Position numbers and translations under genes: made by a program | From: Heterohyrax brucei | Taxonomy: Eukaryota; Chordata; Mammalia; Hyracoidea; Procaviidae | Direction of reading: 5' to 3' | Length of the DNA stretch: 64,000 nucleotides | Assembly (NCBI GenBank): GCA_028571685.1 | Contig: CM053146.1 | Span: 61,289,431 to 61,353,430 of the forward strand | In this document: positions 46,540 through 57,112 of the stretch, in pieces | Numbering within the stretch: the stretch's first letter is position 1 | Layout of the letters: each line of letters opens with the position of its first letter | The notes under the pieces: model-generated | What the model was told of the DNA's origin: nothing | What the model saw: the letters and a program-made list of their open reading frames with translations, nothing else | The model's database searches: none

Positions 46540-46872
46540 TATAGAGGTGATACCAAGAAAAAGTAACTATTTCTACTTGGGGAAGGATTAGAGAAAGCTT
46601 TACAAGGGGAAAAAGATGTTTGGGCGAGTTTTGAAGAATTAAAAAAAAAAAAAAAAGGTGCTAAGAGAGGCATTTTCCAAGCAGAAGTGCTTTGTGGAAA
46701 GAAATAACGATGTAAAACAAAATAGCTTGAGCATGTAGGTTTGACAAGTGAGACACGTAGGTGGGAGGTGTAGGCAGGATGAGTGCTGGCTGCAGATAGA
46801 GTAACGAGCTTAGATTTTATCCAGCAGTTGAAAGAAGGGCCTTAAGAGAAGGCACGTACTTAAGTAGGTAGA
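46540..46872 (-). mobile_element. Possible L2 fragment, antisense
   Basis: 'TTTGGGCGAGTTTTGAAGAAT', 'GGCATTTTCCAAGCAGAAGTG' and 'GAGCTTAGATTTTATCCAGC' resemble the antisense L2 text at 12,400-12,700. An A-run at 46,642-46,657 lies within. Confidence 0.4.
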
Positions 46873-48495
46873 ACACAGAACTATTTGCTGGCAGTATAGA
46901 AAATTCATTAGCTAGGGTCTTGACTGGAAAAATGGTTATTCTTTTACAGTGTTTTTCAAATTGCAGGGAGTGACTTATTAGTGAGGTTGTAAAATCAATT
47001 TTGCCTTTAAAAATGGCATGGAATAAAAAATATCAGAGTGCATCATACAATATGAGGTATTGTTTCTTGAAAATTTTTTTTCACCCACATATGTTCAGTT
47101 TTAATTATGAAAGTGTATGGTGAGTCATGATGTAAATATATTTCTTCATGGTGATAAGGTTTGAAAAGACAACTGGTTTAGAGGATTGTTAAAATGGTCT
47201 AAATATAAGATTACAAAAACTTAACCAAGGCATTAAAAATGGAAATATACATTAGCAATAATGAAAACTCAGAACCCACTGAATTTAGAGTTCAGTGGGG
47301 TGGTACTGTCAAAATGACCGACAAGTACAGGCTAGTTTCTTTGTGTCTAATATATAACTGGTTGCTTGGTAATGACTTTATCAAAGATAAGTAGTACAGA
47401 AGGCAGAGCAAATTTTGTGAGTCCCAATATAATTTCAAAGCAAAACTGAAAACATGCAAAGGATTATTAGAAGAGATGCAAAGCTTGTCTAAATTTTTAC
47501 TTAACATAAATAACCAACACTGTAGCTAGCTTCCTCCTGCTCAGCCCTGAGATGAGAAATCACAGAAGATGTAATGACAGCATAACCTCAGAGCAGATAT
47601 ACAAAGGAGAGCAACAACCTAAATGAAATCAGATGGCTTTTTTCTCTTACATTATTTCATTTTTTTTAAAGAAAAATGTACTTGATGATGAAGTAAAGCC
47701 CATTGGAGGATTTTGACAAAATATAGAAATATAGGAAGATAGACAGAGAAATTGTATATTATGTGTAATACATGAGAGCTTAAGCCCTTGATGACATTTA
47801 TCTTCACTTGTGAAAGGAGATTTAATAAAGTAATTTATTCGGTCCCTTTTTACTCATGAAAAGAAATGTCATAAAAGACCTATGCCTTCATACATTCTCC
47901 ATATATTGAATATTAATCCTTACGGTCATCTTGCTTTAGAGCAAAATGTATGGAGATGTCAAGAAAGCCTTATATTTTGAGACAGAAGAATTTCAACTCT
48001 GGTAGATGTTTCTGAGTCATTAAATTTTAAGTGCTTATTTATTTTCAAAAAAGAACTAGCCTTGTAAATAAGCCCAACATGATTCCTGAAGGAGTTCATG
48101 AAAAATTAAAGGACAATTGACTTTCATTCAGCTGTAGGAGACATTTTAGCCCAGTAGGTTAAAATATGATACCATCTACGATGTCTGTTCAGATGACAGA
48201 GCCAAGGCTTTACATGGGCCAAGTGTTCCTTCCAACCCTACCTGTCCTAGAGGAAAAGTGAGACAAGAGAATGCTAATGATGTGGTATGAACTGCTCTAA
48301 AGCTAGAAATGCAACTCAATTTATAGTGTCTAGTGTCTATAAAACAGCATACGAAAGTTGACTATTTAAAAGATATGTCAAGTTTAGACCAAAGATTCAC
48401 AAGAGTCAATTCTAGCATAATGTATTATTTTTTGAAATGTCCAGCTAGGCTTGTTGTATGTGCTAGTTTGGTTATTAGCACCTCTTAAACTCTAA
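46873..48495. other. No gene or named repeat seen
   Basis: 1.6 kb of AT-rich unique-looking DNA. No exon-like open frame or structural repeat. Confidence 0.5.
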
Positions 48496-48499
48496 CCTT

Positions 48500-49322
48500 C
48501 TGTCACCAAATGGTTAGAAATGTTATTAGACCTGCAAGTCCAGGAGTCTGTTTATTTTTCTTGAATAGATTCAACTCAGGTGTCCAGGTCGTCAGTCACC
48601 GAGTGTGTGCTACAGGCTCTCTCCTAATGTCACAGTTGGGCAGGGGTGACTGGTGCAGGGGGGCTAAAAACCATTCCTTACTGTCTGTGATGATAGTGTG
48701 TCCCCTTATGTCTGACTCTAGGTGAAGGAACTGTTTCTGCCCTGAATTTACAGCTAAGAAGAGTTGGTGGATTTTTTTTTTTTCCCCTCCGTTCCCTAGT
48801 TTGTTGAATTGTTCCCTCTCTTCATCTAGGAGAAGATCTCAGGGCTCACATGACTAAGGAGTCCTAGTTCCAGCTCAGGTAATGGCATCAGACACTGGAG
48901 GTGGGCACAGTGCAGAGAAGGGAAGGGGAGTGCTAGAAAAAGGGAGAGAGATTCATCTCAAAGGAAAGATTTAGATTTACATGCAATAGGTTAGATGCAA
49001 ATCACTTAGGTTTTGATGACCTAGTGTCATTTTTCACTGGAGATGCTAGTATACTCTCCACTGCTCTATCTCTCCCACTGAGGAAGATGCCCTCTGAACA
49101 CCACTGCCTCATTTGCCATGCTGGCTGCAGCCAATTCCGAGCAGGTCAGGTCTGGCCACTTCTAGGTACTCCCTTCCCCATTGCTCTATTCAATTTCTCA
49201 AACTTCCCCTTTGATGCTCAGGGCTCTGAGAACATCATACATAATGAATTCACTTGTTGTTTTGGGTCTTTGTTGTTATAGGGATCACAGGAAGTGTCTG
49301 ACTACTCTGCTGTCTCGGCTCC
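48500..49322 (-). mobile_element. L1 5' UTR, antisense
   Basis: Read on the minus strand, 'AGACACTTCCTGTGATCCCTA', 'TGTTCTCAGAGCCCTGAGCAT', 'CATCAAAGGGGAAGTTTGAG' and 'GCATCTTCCTCAGTGGGAG' line up in order with the sense L1 5' UTR at 58,145-58,450. Only the 5' portion is present. Confidence 0.75.
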
Positions 49323-49328
49323 TCATAA

Positions 49329-49514
49329 TTTATTATTTTCAAAATCAGTGGTAGTAATACCAAATTTACTTCAAACATTATAGTCTTATGCCATTATAGT
49401 CAGATATTGCAGTTGCTCCTGAAGCACTGCTTTTTACTTTTGCGTTTCAGGCTTATCTGCACTTGTGAAAGGAACTGTCTTGTCTAATAAACTTTCAGGT
49501 TCATCTTCAGTTAC
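49329..49514 (-). CDS. Candidate terminal exon of an unknown gene (low confidence)
   Basis: On the minus strand a splice-acceptor-like 'CATTTTTCTCATGTTCAG' ends at 49,515. It is followed by 26 codons ('VTEDEPESLLDKTVPFTSAD' and then KPETQK) and a TAA at 49,434-49,436. About 100 bases downstream is AATAAA (49,329-49,334), just before the L1 5' UTR. The peptide is acidic and looks coding. I do not recognise the protein. The same frame stays open upstream to about 49,664 without a stop, so the exon could be longer or the openness could be chance. No other exon of such a gene was found in the window. It may be a relic, or a real last exon isolated by repeats. Confidence 0.3.
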
Positions 49515-49665
49515 CTGAACATGAGAAAAATGATATAATGTAAGCCAAATATGAAATGGCTGCAGAAATTGACACACATTCTTATAACTGACACAAAAAT
49601 GACAAGTCTTTTTAAGGAAAACTCTGCTGACATCGGGTTGGTTTATCTTCTCAAAACCAGAGTGT

Positions 49666-49812
49666 CATGGATTGAATTGCACAGTCTCCTCCAAAATAAA
49701 GTATGTATCTACTTGGTTATGCCATAGTTCCCGTGACTGTGTGATTGTCCACCATTTGATGACATGTTCTTGTGGGTTGTAAATTTAGTCACTATTACTG
49801 AATAACATGGAT
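49666..49812 (+). mobile_element. MaLR-like LTR, 5' fragment
   Basis: Starts 'TGTCATGGATTGAATTGCAC' like the LTRs at 45,542, 53,315 and 54,804, with 'GTATGTATCTACTTGGTTATG'. It ends before an antisense SINE, with possible remnants to about 50,030. Confidence 0.75.
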
Positions 49813-49816
49813 AAAA

Positions 49817-49974
49817 AAAAAATGCTCTTCAGTAAATTCTGACTCACAGAAAGCCTATATGACAGAATAGAATGGCCCATAGAGTTTATAAAGAACGATT
49901 AGCGGATTTGAAGTGCCAGACTTTTGGTTAGCAGCTGTGGCATTGAATCACTACACTACCAGGGTTTCCAGAGA
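49817..49974 (-). mobile_element. AfroSINE-type SINE
   Basis: Antisense: 'CAGTAAATTCTGACTCACAG', 'GACAGAATAGAATGGCCCAT', 'GGTTAGCAGCTGTGGCATTG', 'CACTACACTACCAGGGTTTCC'. Confidence 0.9.
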
Positions 49975-50034
49975 AATTCAGCTCCAGCAGCATAGGTAGA
50001 CAGGAATAAATTTCAGAGAAATAGGCAAAGAGGA

Positions 50035-50815
50035 CCTACTTTGATAAATGGTCACAGTACTGATGTTAATGTAGATCACAGATCTCTTTAAGTCTAGAAT
50101 TCTCAATGATGAACTTCATTCTTATCTTTAAAAATCTAAAATACATCCCATATGTGGAAATACAAATTCCAAATGTCTAATTCCTTGCTAGTTGGTCAAG
50201 CACAAAGCCTAATATGAATACGGTAACTGATTATTGGGATTTGGACTTGTGACCATCTTACAATGCAGAAACACTCACTGAAAAGAGAAGTAACACTGCC
50301 ACTAGCAGAAGTAATGTGGTTAGCTTCCTGTTTTGAATATGCTTTGGCTTCTCTACACATAAAAGTAAAGGCCATGTCTTGTTGCTTAATTAGTACAATG
50401 TAGCACCTTAAGTGTGCTGGGTGCTTGAGGTAGTTTACATTTTGTGCTAGCTTTTAGTTATAACTTTTGTTAAGAAAAATCTAAATAATGCAAAAATGTG
50501 GAAAAGAAAAACAGTGAATACTCTACTTTTACTGCAGTTTTTACAGCAGCCACTGTTAGTAGATCAGTTATTGGAAATGTTTTTTATTAGATTGCTTTTG
50601 ACTTTTGAGATGAAAAATTACGTATCTATTGATTGCCTTAGTTTTTTAAAGTTAATTTCAGTACAGAACTTACTAGTGAACTAATGTATTTACAGAAATA
50701 AAATATGTTCTTTTCATGTACATTATCAAGACTTTGATACAGAAAATAATGTGTGGGTAAACTGTGCAAAATCAAATTATTCCAAAAGAAGAATAAATGT
50801 TGTTTATTTATTTTA
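50035..50815. other. No gene or named repeat seen
   Basis: AT-rich unique DNA ending at a (TG)n tract. Confidence 0.5.
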
Positions 50816-50816
50816 A

Positions 50817-50850
<34 letters not shown>
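50817..50850. repeat. (TG)n microsatellite
   Basis: A pure TG run of about 16 units followed by ATGCATATATATAT. Confidence 0.93.
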
Positions 50851-50853
<3 letters not shown>

Positions 50854-51129
50854 CATATATATATTATGGTGAAGTTGGCTGTAGGCTAATATAGGTAGAC
50901 TAGCAGCAGTTGCCTTGCTTCTCCTAGCCTCCTATGAAATGTTCACAGATATGTATCCTGTGTTAGAGTGGAACCTTTTAGCAGCATTAGAAACTAGGGA
51001 TTTTGATCAATTATTAAAAAAGAAAATCTTATATGAAATTGTCAGGTCTTTGCCAATAAAGGAACTGAAGATACTATGTTGTAGTTGTTTTCTAAAACGA
51101 CTTGGGAAATTGCTTTTCCTATCATTCTC

Positions 51130-51292
51130 TTGGAAACCCTGGTGGCCTGGTGGTTAAGTGCTATAGCTGCTAACCAGAAGTTAAGCGGTTCAAAACCACC
51201 AGGTGCTCCTTGGAAACTCTATAGGGCAGTTCTATTCTGTCTATGGGTCACTATGGGTCAGAACTGACCCTATGGCAGTGGGATTTTTAGTT
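51130..51292 (+). mobile_element. AfroSINE-type SINE
   Basis: One of the best-preserved copies: 'TTGGAAACCCTGGTGGCCTGG', 'GGTTAAGTGCTATAGCTGC', B box 'CGGTTCAAAACCACCAGG', 'GAACTGACCCTATGGCAGTG'. Confidence 0.94.
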
Positions 51293-51303
51293 TGGATCAT
51301 CCC

Positions 51304-51448
51304 TTTGAAAACTCTGGTGGTGTAGTGGTTGAGTGCTATACCTGCTAATCAAGATTAACATGCCTTGAAAATTCTGTGGAGCAGTTCTACCCTATCCTAT
51401 AACGTTGCTGTGAGCCAGAATTGATTTCACAGAAGTGGGTTTGGCCTA
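51304..51448 (+). mobile_element. AfroSINE-type SINE, adjacent second copy
   Basis: Same orientation, 11 bases downstream. 'GAAAACTCTGGTGGTGTAGTG' head with an internal deletion of the B-box area, then 'CTTGAAAATTCTGTGGAGC', and it ends 'CACAGAAGTGGGTTTGGC'. Confidence 0.9.
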
Positions 51449-51648
51449 CCATCCCCTTATCATAGTTTATTGTTTATAGTTACATGAGTCCAAGATGCCT
51501 CAGTTACACAGATCCAAGATGCAGTCTTCTTGAGTATAGAAGTCTATAGAAGAAAAAGGTAAAATGTGAGAAAAGTAGTACACATTGTATGATCTGAGAA
51601 TCTGCAGGAAATAATGAATAGCAAAATATGTCCAACATTTAAAAAAAA

Positions 51649-51712
51649 AAATCAGCACCATCAAGTACAGTCTGACTCATAGGAACCCTACAGGACATGA
51701 AATACTCTTTAA
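51649..51712 (-). mobile_element. AfroSINE-type SINE fragment
   Basis: 'CAGCACCATCAAGTACAGTC', 'TGACTCATAGGAACCCTACAG': antisense 3' end only. Confidence 0.75.
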
Positions 51713-51775
51713 GATGAAAACAAAGTTCTTTTATCCTCAAGATATAGAGAAAAAAATTATAAATTTACAATACAA

Positions 51776-52880
51776 AATTGTTTTATTATTATTATTATTA
51801 TTTTATTTAATATGACTGAGTGAAAATGTACATTCCCATATAAATTTACATGCCCACCTATATGCAGTTTTCACTGCTCTCCCTGCCTGGTGACAGCACA
51901 CTATTCCTCTCTGCTCCATAAATGTCTCATCCTCCCAGCAGCCTCCTTTCCCCTCCTCTCCACCCACTCTCCTTCCTCCAGTCAGAGGTCAGCAGATGCA
52001 TAGAACCATAAAGTGCATTCAATATATGGTCACTCTGCATCACCAAGTCCAATCCTTTCATGTTCAAAGAGTGGACCTCTGTTATGCTTTATGGGCAAGG
52101 GCAGCATCGGGGCCAGGGGCCATGCTCTCAGGGGAACCCCGAAACCACCGGACCATCAACTGAGATCTTTTAGTGGAGATCTCAGGGTGCACCCCTTTTT
52201 ATTCTTGTGTTGCCAGTGAGACTGAACTTAATGAGCTCCATCGTGGCTATCACTGGTGGTGGCCGGGCATCATCCAATTCTTCTAGTCCCAAGTCGATGT
52301 AGGCACCCACTCATGTGGGTCTCTCTATCTTCTGGGTTGTCTTTACCCCATGTCATTTAGGTCCTCGGTGAGCATCCGTTCCTGCTGAGTTGGGACCATT
52401 TGCTGTGCCCTTGGATGGTAGCTTGGCAGCTTTTAAGACCCCAGATGCCACTCACCAATGTGGGGTGCAGAGAGCCCTCTTAGCAAGATGCTAGTTGTGC
52501 CAATTGGCCTTGATTTCACCAAAGAGCATGGTCCCCTACCCCCAACCCCAGCTACTCTGTCCTTGCAATATTGGGTTAAGATAGAAGGAGTATTCAAGTT
52601 ATGCTGAAGTCCACTTAATATTGTTCTTGTTTCTATTGTGTGCTATCACTGATTTCACCCAACCAGATTTCTAGCAACTATCTAATCTAAGCCCTCCCCC
52701 ACCCCCTCCCTCCCTCCCCTCCCTTGCAGCTGTCAAAGAGTCTCTTCTTCTGTTTTTGAGATCTTATTGTAGAGGTCCCATATAATATTTGTCCTTTTGT
52801 CACTGAGTACTTTCACTCAACATAGTGTCTTCCAGTTGAAACCAGGTTATGAGATGTTTCTTAAATTTAGTTGTATTGTG
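51776..52880 (-). mobile_element. Afrotherian L1 3' UTR and ORF2 end, antisense
   Basis: From a (TTA)n/T-rich tail (51,780-51,806) through 'CCCACCTATATGCAGTTTTC', 'TTGGGACCATTTGCTGTGCC', 'AGCTTTTAAGACCCCAGATG' and 'GTCCTTTTGTCACTGAGTAC' to a 5' truncation at an RTE tail. The blocks are collinear with 36,830-37,870 and 61,900-62,900. Confidence 0.9.
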
Positions 52881-52883
52881 TTA

Positions 52884-53312
52884 TTATTGTTAGGTACTGT
52901 AAAGTTGGTTCCAACTCATAATGACCCTATGTACAACAGAAACATTGCCCAGTCCTGCACCATCCTTATAATCATTGTCATACTTGAATCCATTTTTGCA
53001 GACACTCTGTCAGACAGTCTGTCTTGTTGAAAGGCTTCCTTTTTTGGTTGACCCTCTACTTTACTAAGCATGATGTCCTTCTCTGGGGATTGATCACTAC
53101 TTATAACATTTCCAAAATATGTGAGACAAAGTCTCCCCATCCTTACTTCTAAGGATCTGGCTGTACTTCTTCCAAGACAGATTTGTCTCTTTGTTTGGGA
53201 GCAAATTTGCCCAATGCAATGCATCATTTGATTACTTGGCTGCTGCTTCCATAGGCATCAATTGTGATCCAAGTGAAATGAAATCCTTGACAATTAAATT
53301 TTGGTTATGGAA
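52884..53312 (-). mobile_element. RTE/BovB-type LINE 3' end
   Basis: 'TTGTTAGGTACTGTAAAGTTG', 'GTCCTTCTCTGGGGATTGATC', 'CTTCCAAGACAGATTTGTCTC'. On the minus strand it encodes decayed RTE C-terminal text ('RQICLGRSTARSLEVRMGRL', 'SPEKDIMLSKVEGQPKKE'). Confidence 0.9.
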
Positions 53313-53314
53313 GC

Positions 53315-53807
53315 TGTTGTGGATTGAATTGTGTTTCCCCTCCAAATATGTAGCAATTTAGCTAGGTCGTAATTTCTGGTACAGTCTGACTTTTCTTTGT
53401 TGTGTAAACCCTGCCCCTATGAAGTTAATGAGGTCAGATGGGTAGCAGTTGTGTTGGTGAGGCAAGACTCAATGTGTAAGATTGTTTTGTGCCTTGAGAC
53501 AATCACTTGACATATAAAGGAAAGAAGCTAGCAGAGAGATTTGGAGACCTATTACCATCAAAAAAGAATACTGTTCCAGAAGCTGAGTGCTTCCTTTTGA
53601 AATGACTGGCATCCCTGTGCCTTAGAAGCTTCCATCCCAGGAGAAGATTGATGGTAAGTACTCTCCTCCAGATCCAGCAAAGAAAGCCTTCCTCTGGAGA
53701 TGACACCTGAATTTGGACTTTTAACCTACCTGACTGTAACAAAATAATTTTTTTTAAGCCATTCACTTGCAGTATCTCAATTATAGCTAAACAAGCTGAC
53801 TAAGACA
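53315..53807 (+). repeat. 5' LTR
   Basis: Begins 'TGTTGTGGATTGAATTGTG' and ends 'CAAGCTGACTAAGACA'. Shares 'AGGAAAGAAGCTAGCAGAGAG' with small changes with the 3' LTR. Confidence 0.85.
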
Positions 53808-54803
53808 GAATTTGGTACCAAGAGAGTAGAGTGCTGCTCTAGCAGATACTTAACATGTGAAAGCTGTTTTGAAATTGTAAATGAATAGAAGACTCAGAAG
53901 GAACCAAGAACTGTTAACAACAAAAAAGGTGCATATGTTGAGAAACAACAGCAGAGGACCAGTAGACCCAGACTAGTCTGAGACAGCACTGGAGCTCACC
54001 CATGGGGCAAGAGAGCTGTTTGCCTGTGCCAGAGGCTTCCTGGCAGAGTGGGATGCCTCCAGACACTTCAGTCTCTGTAGGCTTGATGACCCATGGAGTG
54101 AAAAAGCAGACTGTCTGTATATAGGAGGCTTCCTGGCAGAATGGGGTGTCTCTTGAATTGGTGGAGCTGGAGAGCTTTGGAACACTTGCCCCAGAAAGGC
54201 AGATGTGGGCCTGAGGCCCAGACTAGGAGACCATAGAAAGCAGAAGTTGAAGAAATAAACAGCGTGAGAAGATGAGCTGCCTCCGTCTCAAAAGGTATGG
54301 CCATGACCTCAGGAGTTTGAATGGGTGAAACAATGGCTTCGTGTGTTTCCACGGGTGAAATTGCCACTCAGTTGGGCATAAGGTATGCATAAAGCAAAGG
54401 GACTGATACGCTGTCCCGGTGGGCCTGGAAGGCAGGGCCAGGAGGCTTCCACTCAGATTCTGGAGAATGTGGCCAATATCTGGAGTCTAGAGGGAAGAGC
54501 CATTGTGTAAAATGTTTCAGGGAATGGAAAATTATTTTCAAAGATTTTAGGGCTAGTGTAATGTGTTTTGCTAACTTGCTTGTTGCCTGTTTTGCCTTCT
54601 TTTTCCCATTTATAATGGAAATGTCCAAGTTGTGCCTACCTGTTCTGCCATTATATTTTGGAAGCAGACAACCTGTCTTCTAGATTTCATAGCTGAAGAG
54701 GAATTTCCGGATTTTGGACTTGGACTTAAGACTTTTGCTATGATGGTGTGAAAATGTTTTTCATGTTGCAAGGATGTGATCTTTTAGAGAACAAAAGGTG
54801 AAA

Positions 54804-55296
54804 TGTCATAGACTGAATTGTGGTACTTCCCAAATCTGTAGCAATTAAGATAGGCCATGATTCCTTATATTGTGGAATGTTCCTTTATTTTGTAAACCCT
54901 GCCCATATGATGTTAATGAGGATGGATGGGCAGCAGTTGTGTTGGCAGGGCAAGAGTCAGTGTGTAAGACTGCTGTGCCTTGGGGCAATCTCTTGAGATA
55001 TAAAATAAAGAAGCTAGCAGAGAGATTTGGAAACCTCTTACTATCAAGAAAACTGTGCCAGCAGCTGAGCGCATCCTTTGGAAAGGATTGGGATTCTTGC
55101 ACTTGAGAAGTTTCTAGTCAAAGCTAAGATTGACAATGAGGACCTTCTTCCAGATTCAGCAAATAAAGCCTTCCACTGGAGCTGACACCTGAATTTGGAT
55201 TTTTTAATCTACCAGACTGTGACAAAATAAAATTTCTCTTTTCTAAGTCATTCACCTGTGATATCACTGTTACAGCAGCACTAGCTGACTAAGAAA
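54804..55296 (+). repeat. 3' LTR
   Basis: Begins 'TGTCATAGACTGAATTGTGG' and ends 'CTAGCTGACTAAGAAA'. AATAAA-like signals lie at 55,159 and 55,226. Divergence from the 5' LTR would date the insertion. Confidence 0.85.
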
Positions 55297-55439
55297 GAAA
55301 AAATGAAAAACAAAAAATAATGATAGACTAAGATAAAAAATAAAGCTAAATGGCCTGTATTCAAATATAAATATCAGCTAGAAATACGTATATTTGTAAA
55401 GAAATCACAAATGCACTAAAAACAGGCAAACAAACAAGA

Positions 55440-55646
55440 AAACTAAACCTATTGCCATAGAGTTGATTCCAATACACAGTGACCCTATAGGACAGAGCAG
55501 AAATGCCCTACAGAGTATCCAAGGCTACAAATCTTTATGGAAGCAAGCTGCCACATCTATATCCTAGTGTTGCTGTTAGATGTGAACTACTGATATTTCA
55601 CTTAGTTGAACACTTCAGCTACTGTGCCACCAATGCCCCTCACCAG
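55440..55646 (-). mobile_element. AfroSINE-type SINE, longer variant
   Basis: Antisense: 'AACCTATTGCCATAGAGTTG', 'GACAGAGCAGAAATGCCCTA', 'GGAAGCAAGCTGCCACATC', 'ACTTCAGCTACTGTGCCACC'. Confidence 0.88.
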
Positions 55647-56280
55647 TGCTCTAGCAGGGCTAAACTCTGCTTTAGATGTAGTAAAGAACAAAACTATTTT
55701 ACATAAATAAAAAGTTCCAGTATGGAAAAAAGAATACTTTTTTCTAGAAGGTAGAGGACTTTATTTTTAAAAATTAATATTTGTTACAAAAGATGATAGT
55801 ACCAAAAAATAGGAGAAAAGATCAACCTACAGATAACTGATGTCCATGAAGAAGAGACAAAAACAATGAATGAATTACAGTATCATAGAAAAAAGCTTTC
55901 TTCAGGTGAAGAAAGACTTTAATCTATAGATTAACAGGACTTTCCAGAGAGTCTTCAAAAGAAGTCAATGCTTAGAAAATTCCTGGTGAGTTTGCTTTAT
56001 AATGAAAAACAAAGAAAATATTCTCTATGCATTTAGATGGGGGAAACAGAAAGGATTACCTTAAGACACAAAGTCATCCTAGTCTCAGGTTTCTCTGGAA
56101 TATCAATAGAACCTTGAGAGAGGAAAATACTACCACTCAAACTCATGTGTATAGGCAAAGGCAGTACAGTCTCAGTTATTTCAGCAACTAGAATTTCCAC
56201 CTTTCGCATATAATACCAAAAAACACACATACAATTAAACTTCTTAGGTACTTTACCTGAAAAACATAAAAAGTCGGTGT

Positions 56281-56846
56281 TTTAGTCAGCTAGGTCTGCT
56301 CTAACAGAAATACCACAGAGTGGATGGCCTTAACAAAGGAAAGTTTATTCTTACACAGTCTGGTAGGTTAGAAGTCCAGCTCAGAATGTCCTCTCCAGGG
56401 GAAGGCTTTCCTCCTTGTCAGCTCTGGAGGAAAGTCCAGTACTGTATTAGTCTTTGTCAAGGGAGCATCTTGGCACAGGAACCTCAGGTCTGAAAGATGC
56501 CCTCTTCTTCTGGTGCTGCTTGCTTGATGGCGTGAGATTCCTAATTCTCTGCTTGCTTCTCTTTCCTTTCATCTCTCATAGAATGAAAGGATTAAGGGTG
56601 GGGCAAGCCATACTGTGGGGCAGCTCTCTTTACAGTGGAGCAGGGAGGTGATCTTATAAAGGGATTTATAAGCCAACTGCTGTCGAGTCAGATCTGACTC
56701 ATGGTGACCCACCCTAATCCTTTAACATACAGCGAAGGAAAACCACAAAATGGAGGACAGTCACAAGATACTGGGAATCATGGCCCAGCCACGTGGCTAT
56801 ACTTATTTTTGAGGCAACACAATTCAATCCATGACATTTGGGAATT
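56281..56846 (-). mobile_element. MaLR-like LTR, antisense
   Basis: 'TTAGTCAGCTAGGTCTGCTC', 'GTCAGCTCTGGAGGAAAGTCC', 'GAGCATCTTGGCACAGGAAC' and the end 'CACAATTCAATCCATGACA' match the complement of the solo LTR at 45,542-46,086. It carries a SINE 3'-end fragment at 56,664-56,709. Confidence 0.85.
56664..56709 (-). mobile_element. SINE 3'-end micro-fragment inside LTR
   Basis: 'AACTGCTGTCGAGTCAGATC' then 'TGACTCATGGTGACC', absent from the sister LTR at 45,542, so an insertion of about 45 bases. Confidence 0.8.
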
Positions 56847-57043
56847 ATACTTTCTATGCTCCTCTTGAAAAAAATTTAGTCAGATATGTATCAGCTGATC
56901 AAAAGTTAAGTCAAATTGAAGATCTAAAGAATGCAGTCATGGTATATCTGATTACTAGTTACAGAATATATTTCAATAATCAAGGTAAGTATATTAAAAA
57001 ATAAATATTTATGTCAATCATCTCTTAAAAAAAGAATACTATG

Positions 57044-57112
57044 GTACCCCAAACAAAACAAACCCATTGCTGGTGAGTCAATCCTGACTCATAGTGACCC
57101 TGTACAAAATAA
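57044..57112 (-). mobile_element. AfroSINE-type SINE fragment
   Basis: 'CAAACCCATTGCTGGTGAGTC', 'CTGACTCATAGTGACCCTG': antisense 3' end only. Confidence 0.85.

Larger units (their letters stand above)
53315..55296 (+). mobile_element. Complete two-LTR MaLR/ERVL-like element
   Basis: Two direct LTRs of about 493 bases each flank roughly 1.0 kb of internal sequence. Right after the 5' LTR, 'GAATTTGGTACCAAGAGAGTA' occupies the primer-binding-site position and resembles the start of MaLR internal regions. The internal part has no gag, pol or env frame of note (longest open frames under 100 codons, no motifs), so it was non-autonomous and depended on ERVL proteins. No matching 5-base target-site duplication is evident. 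Confidence 0.85.
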
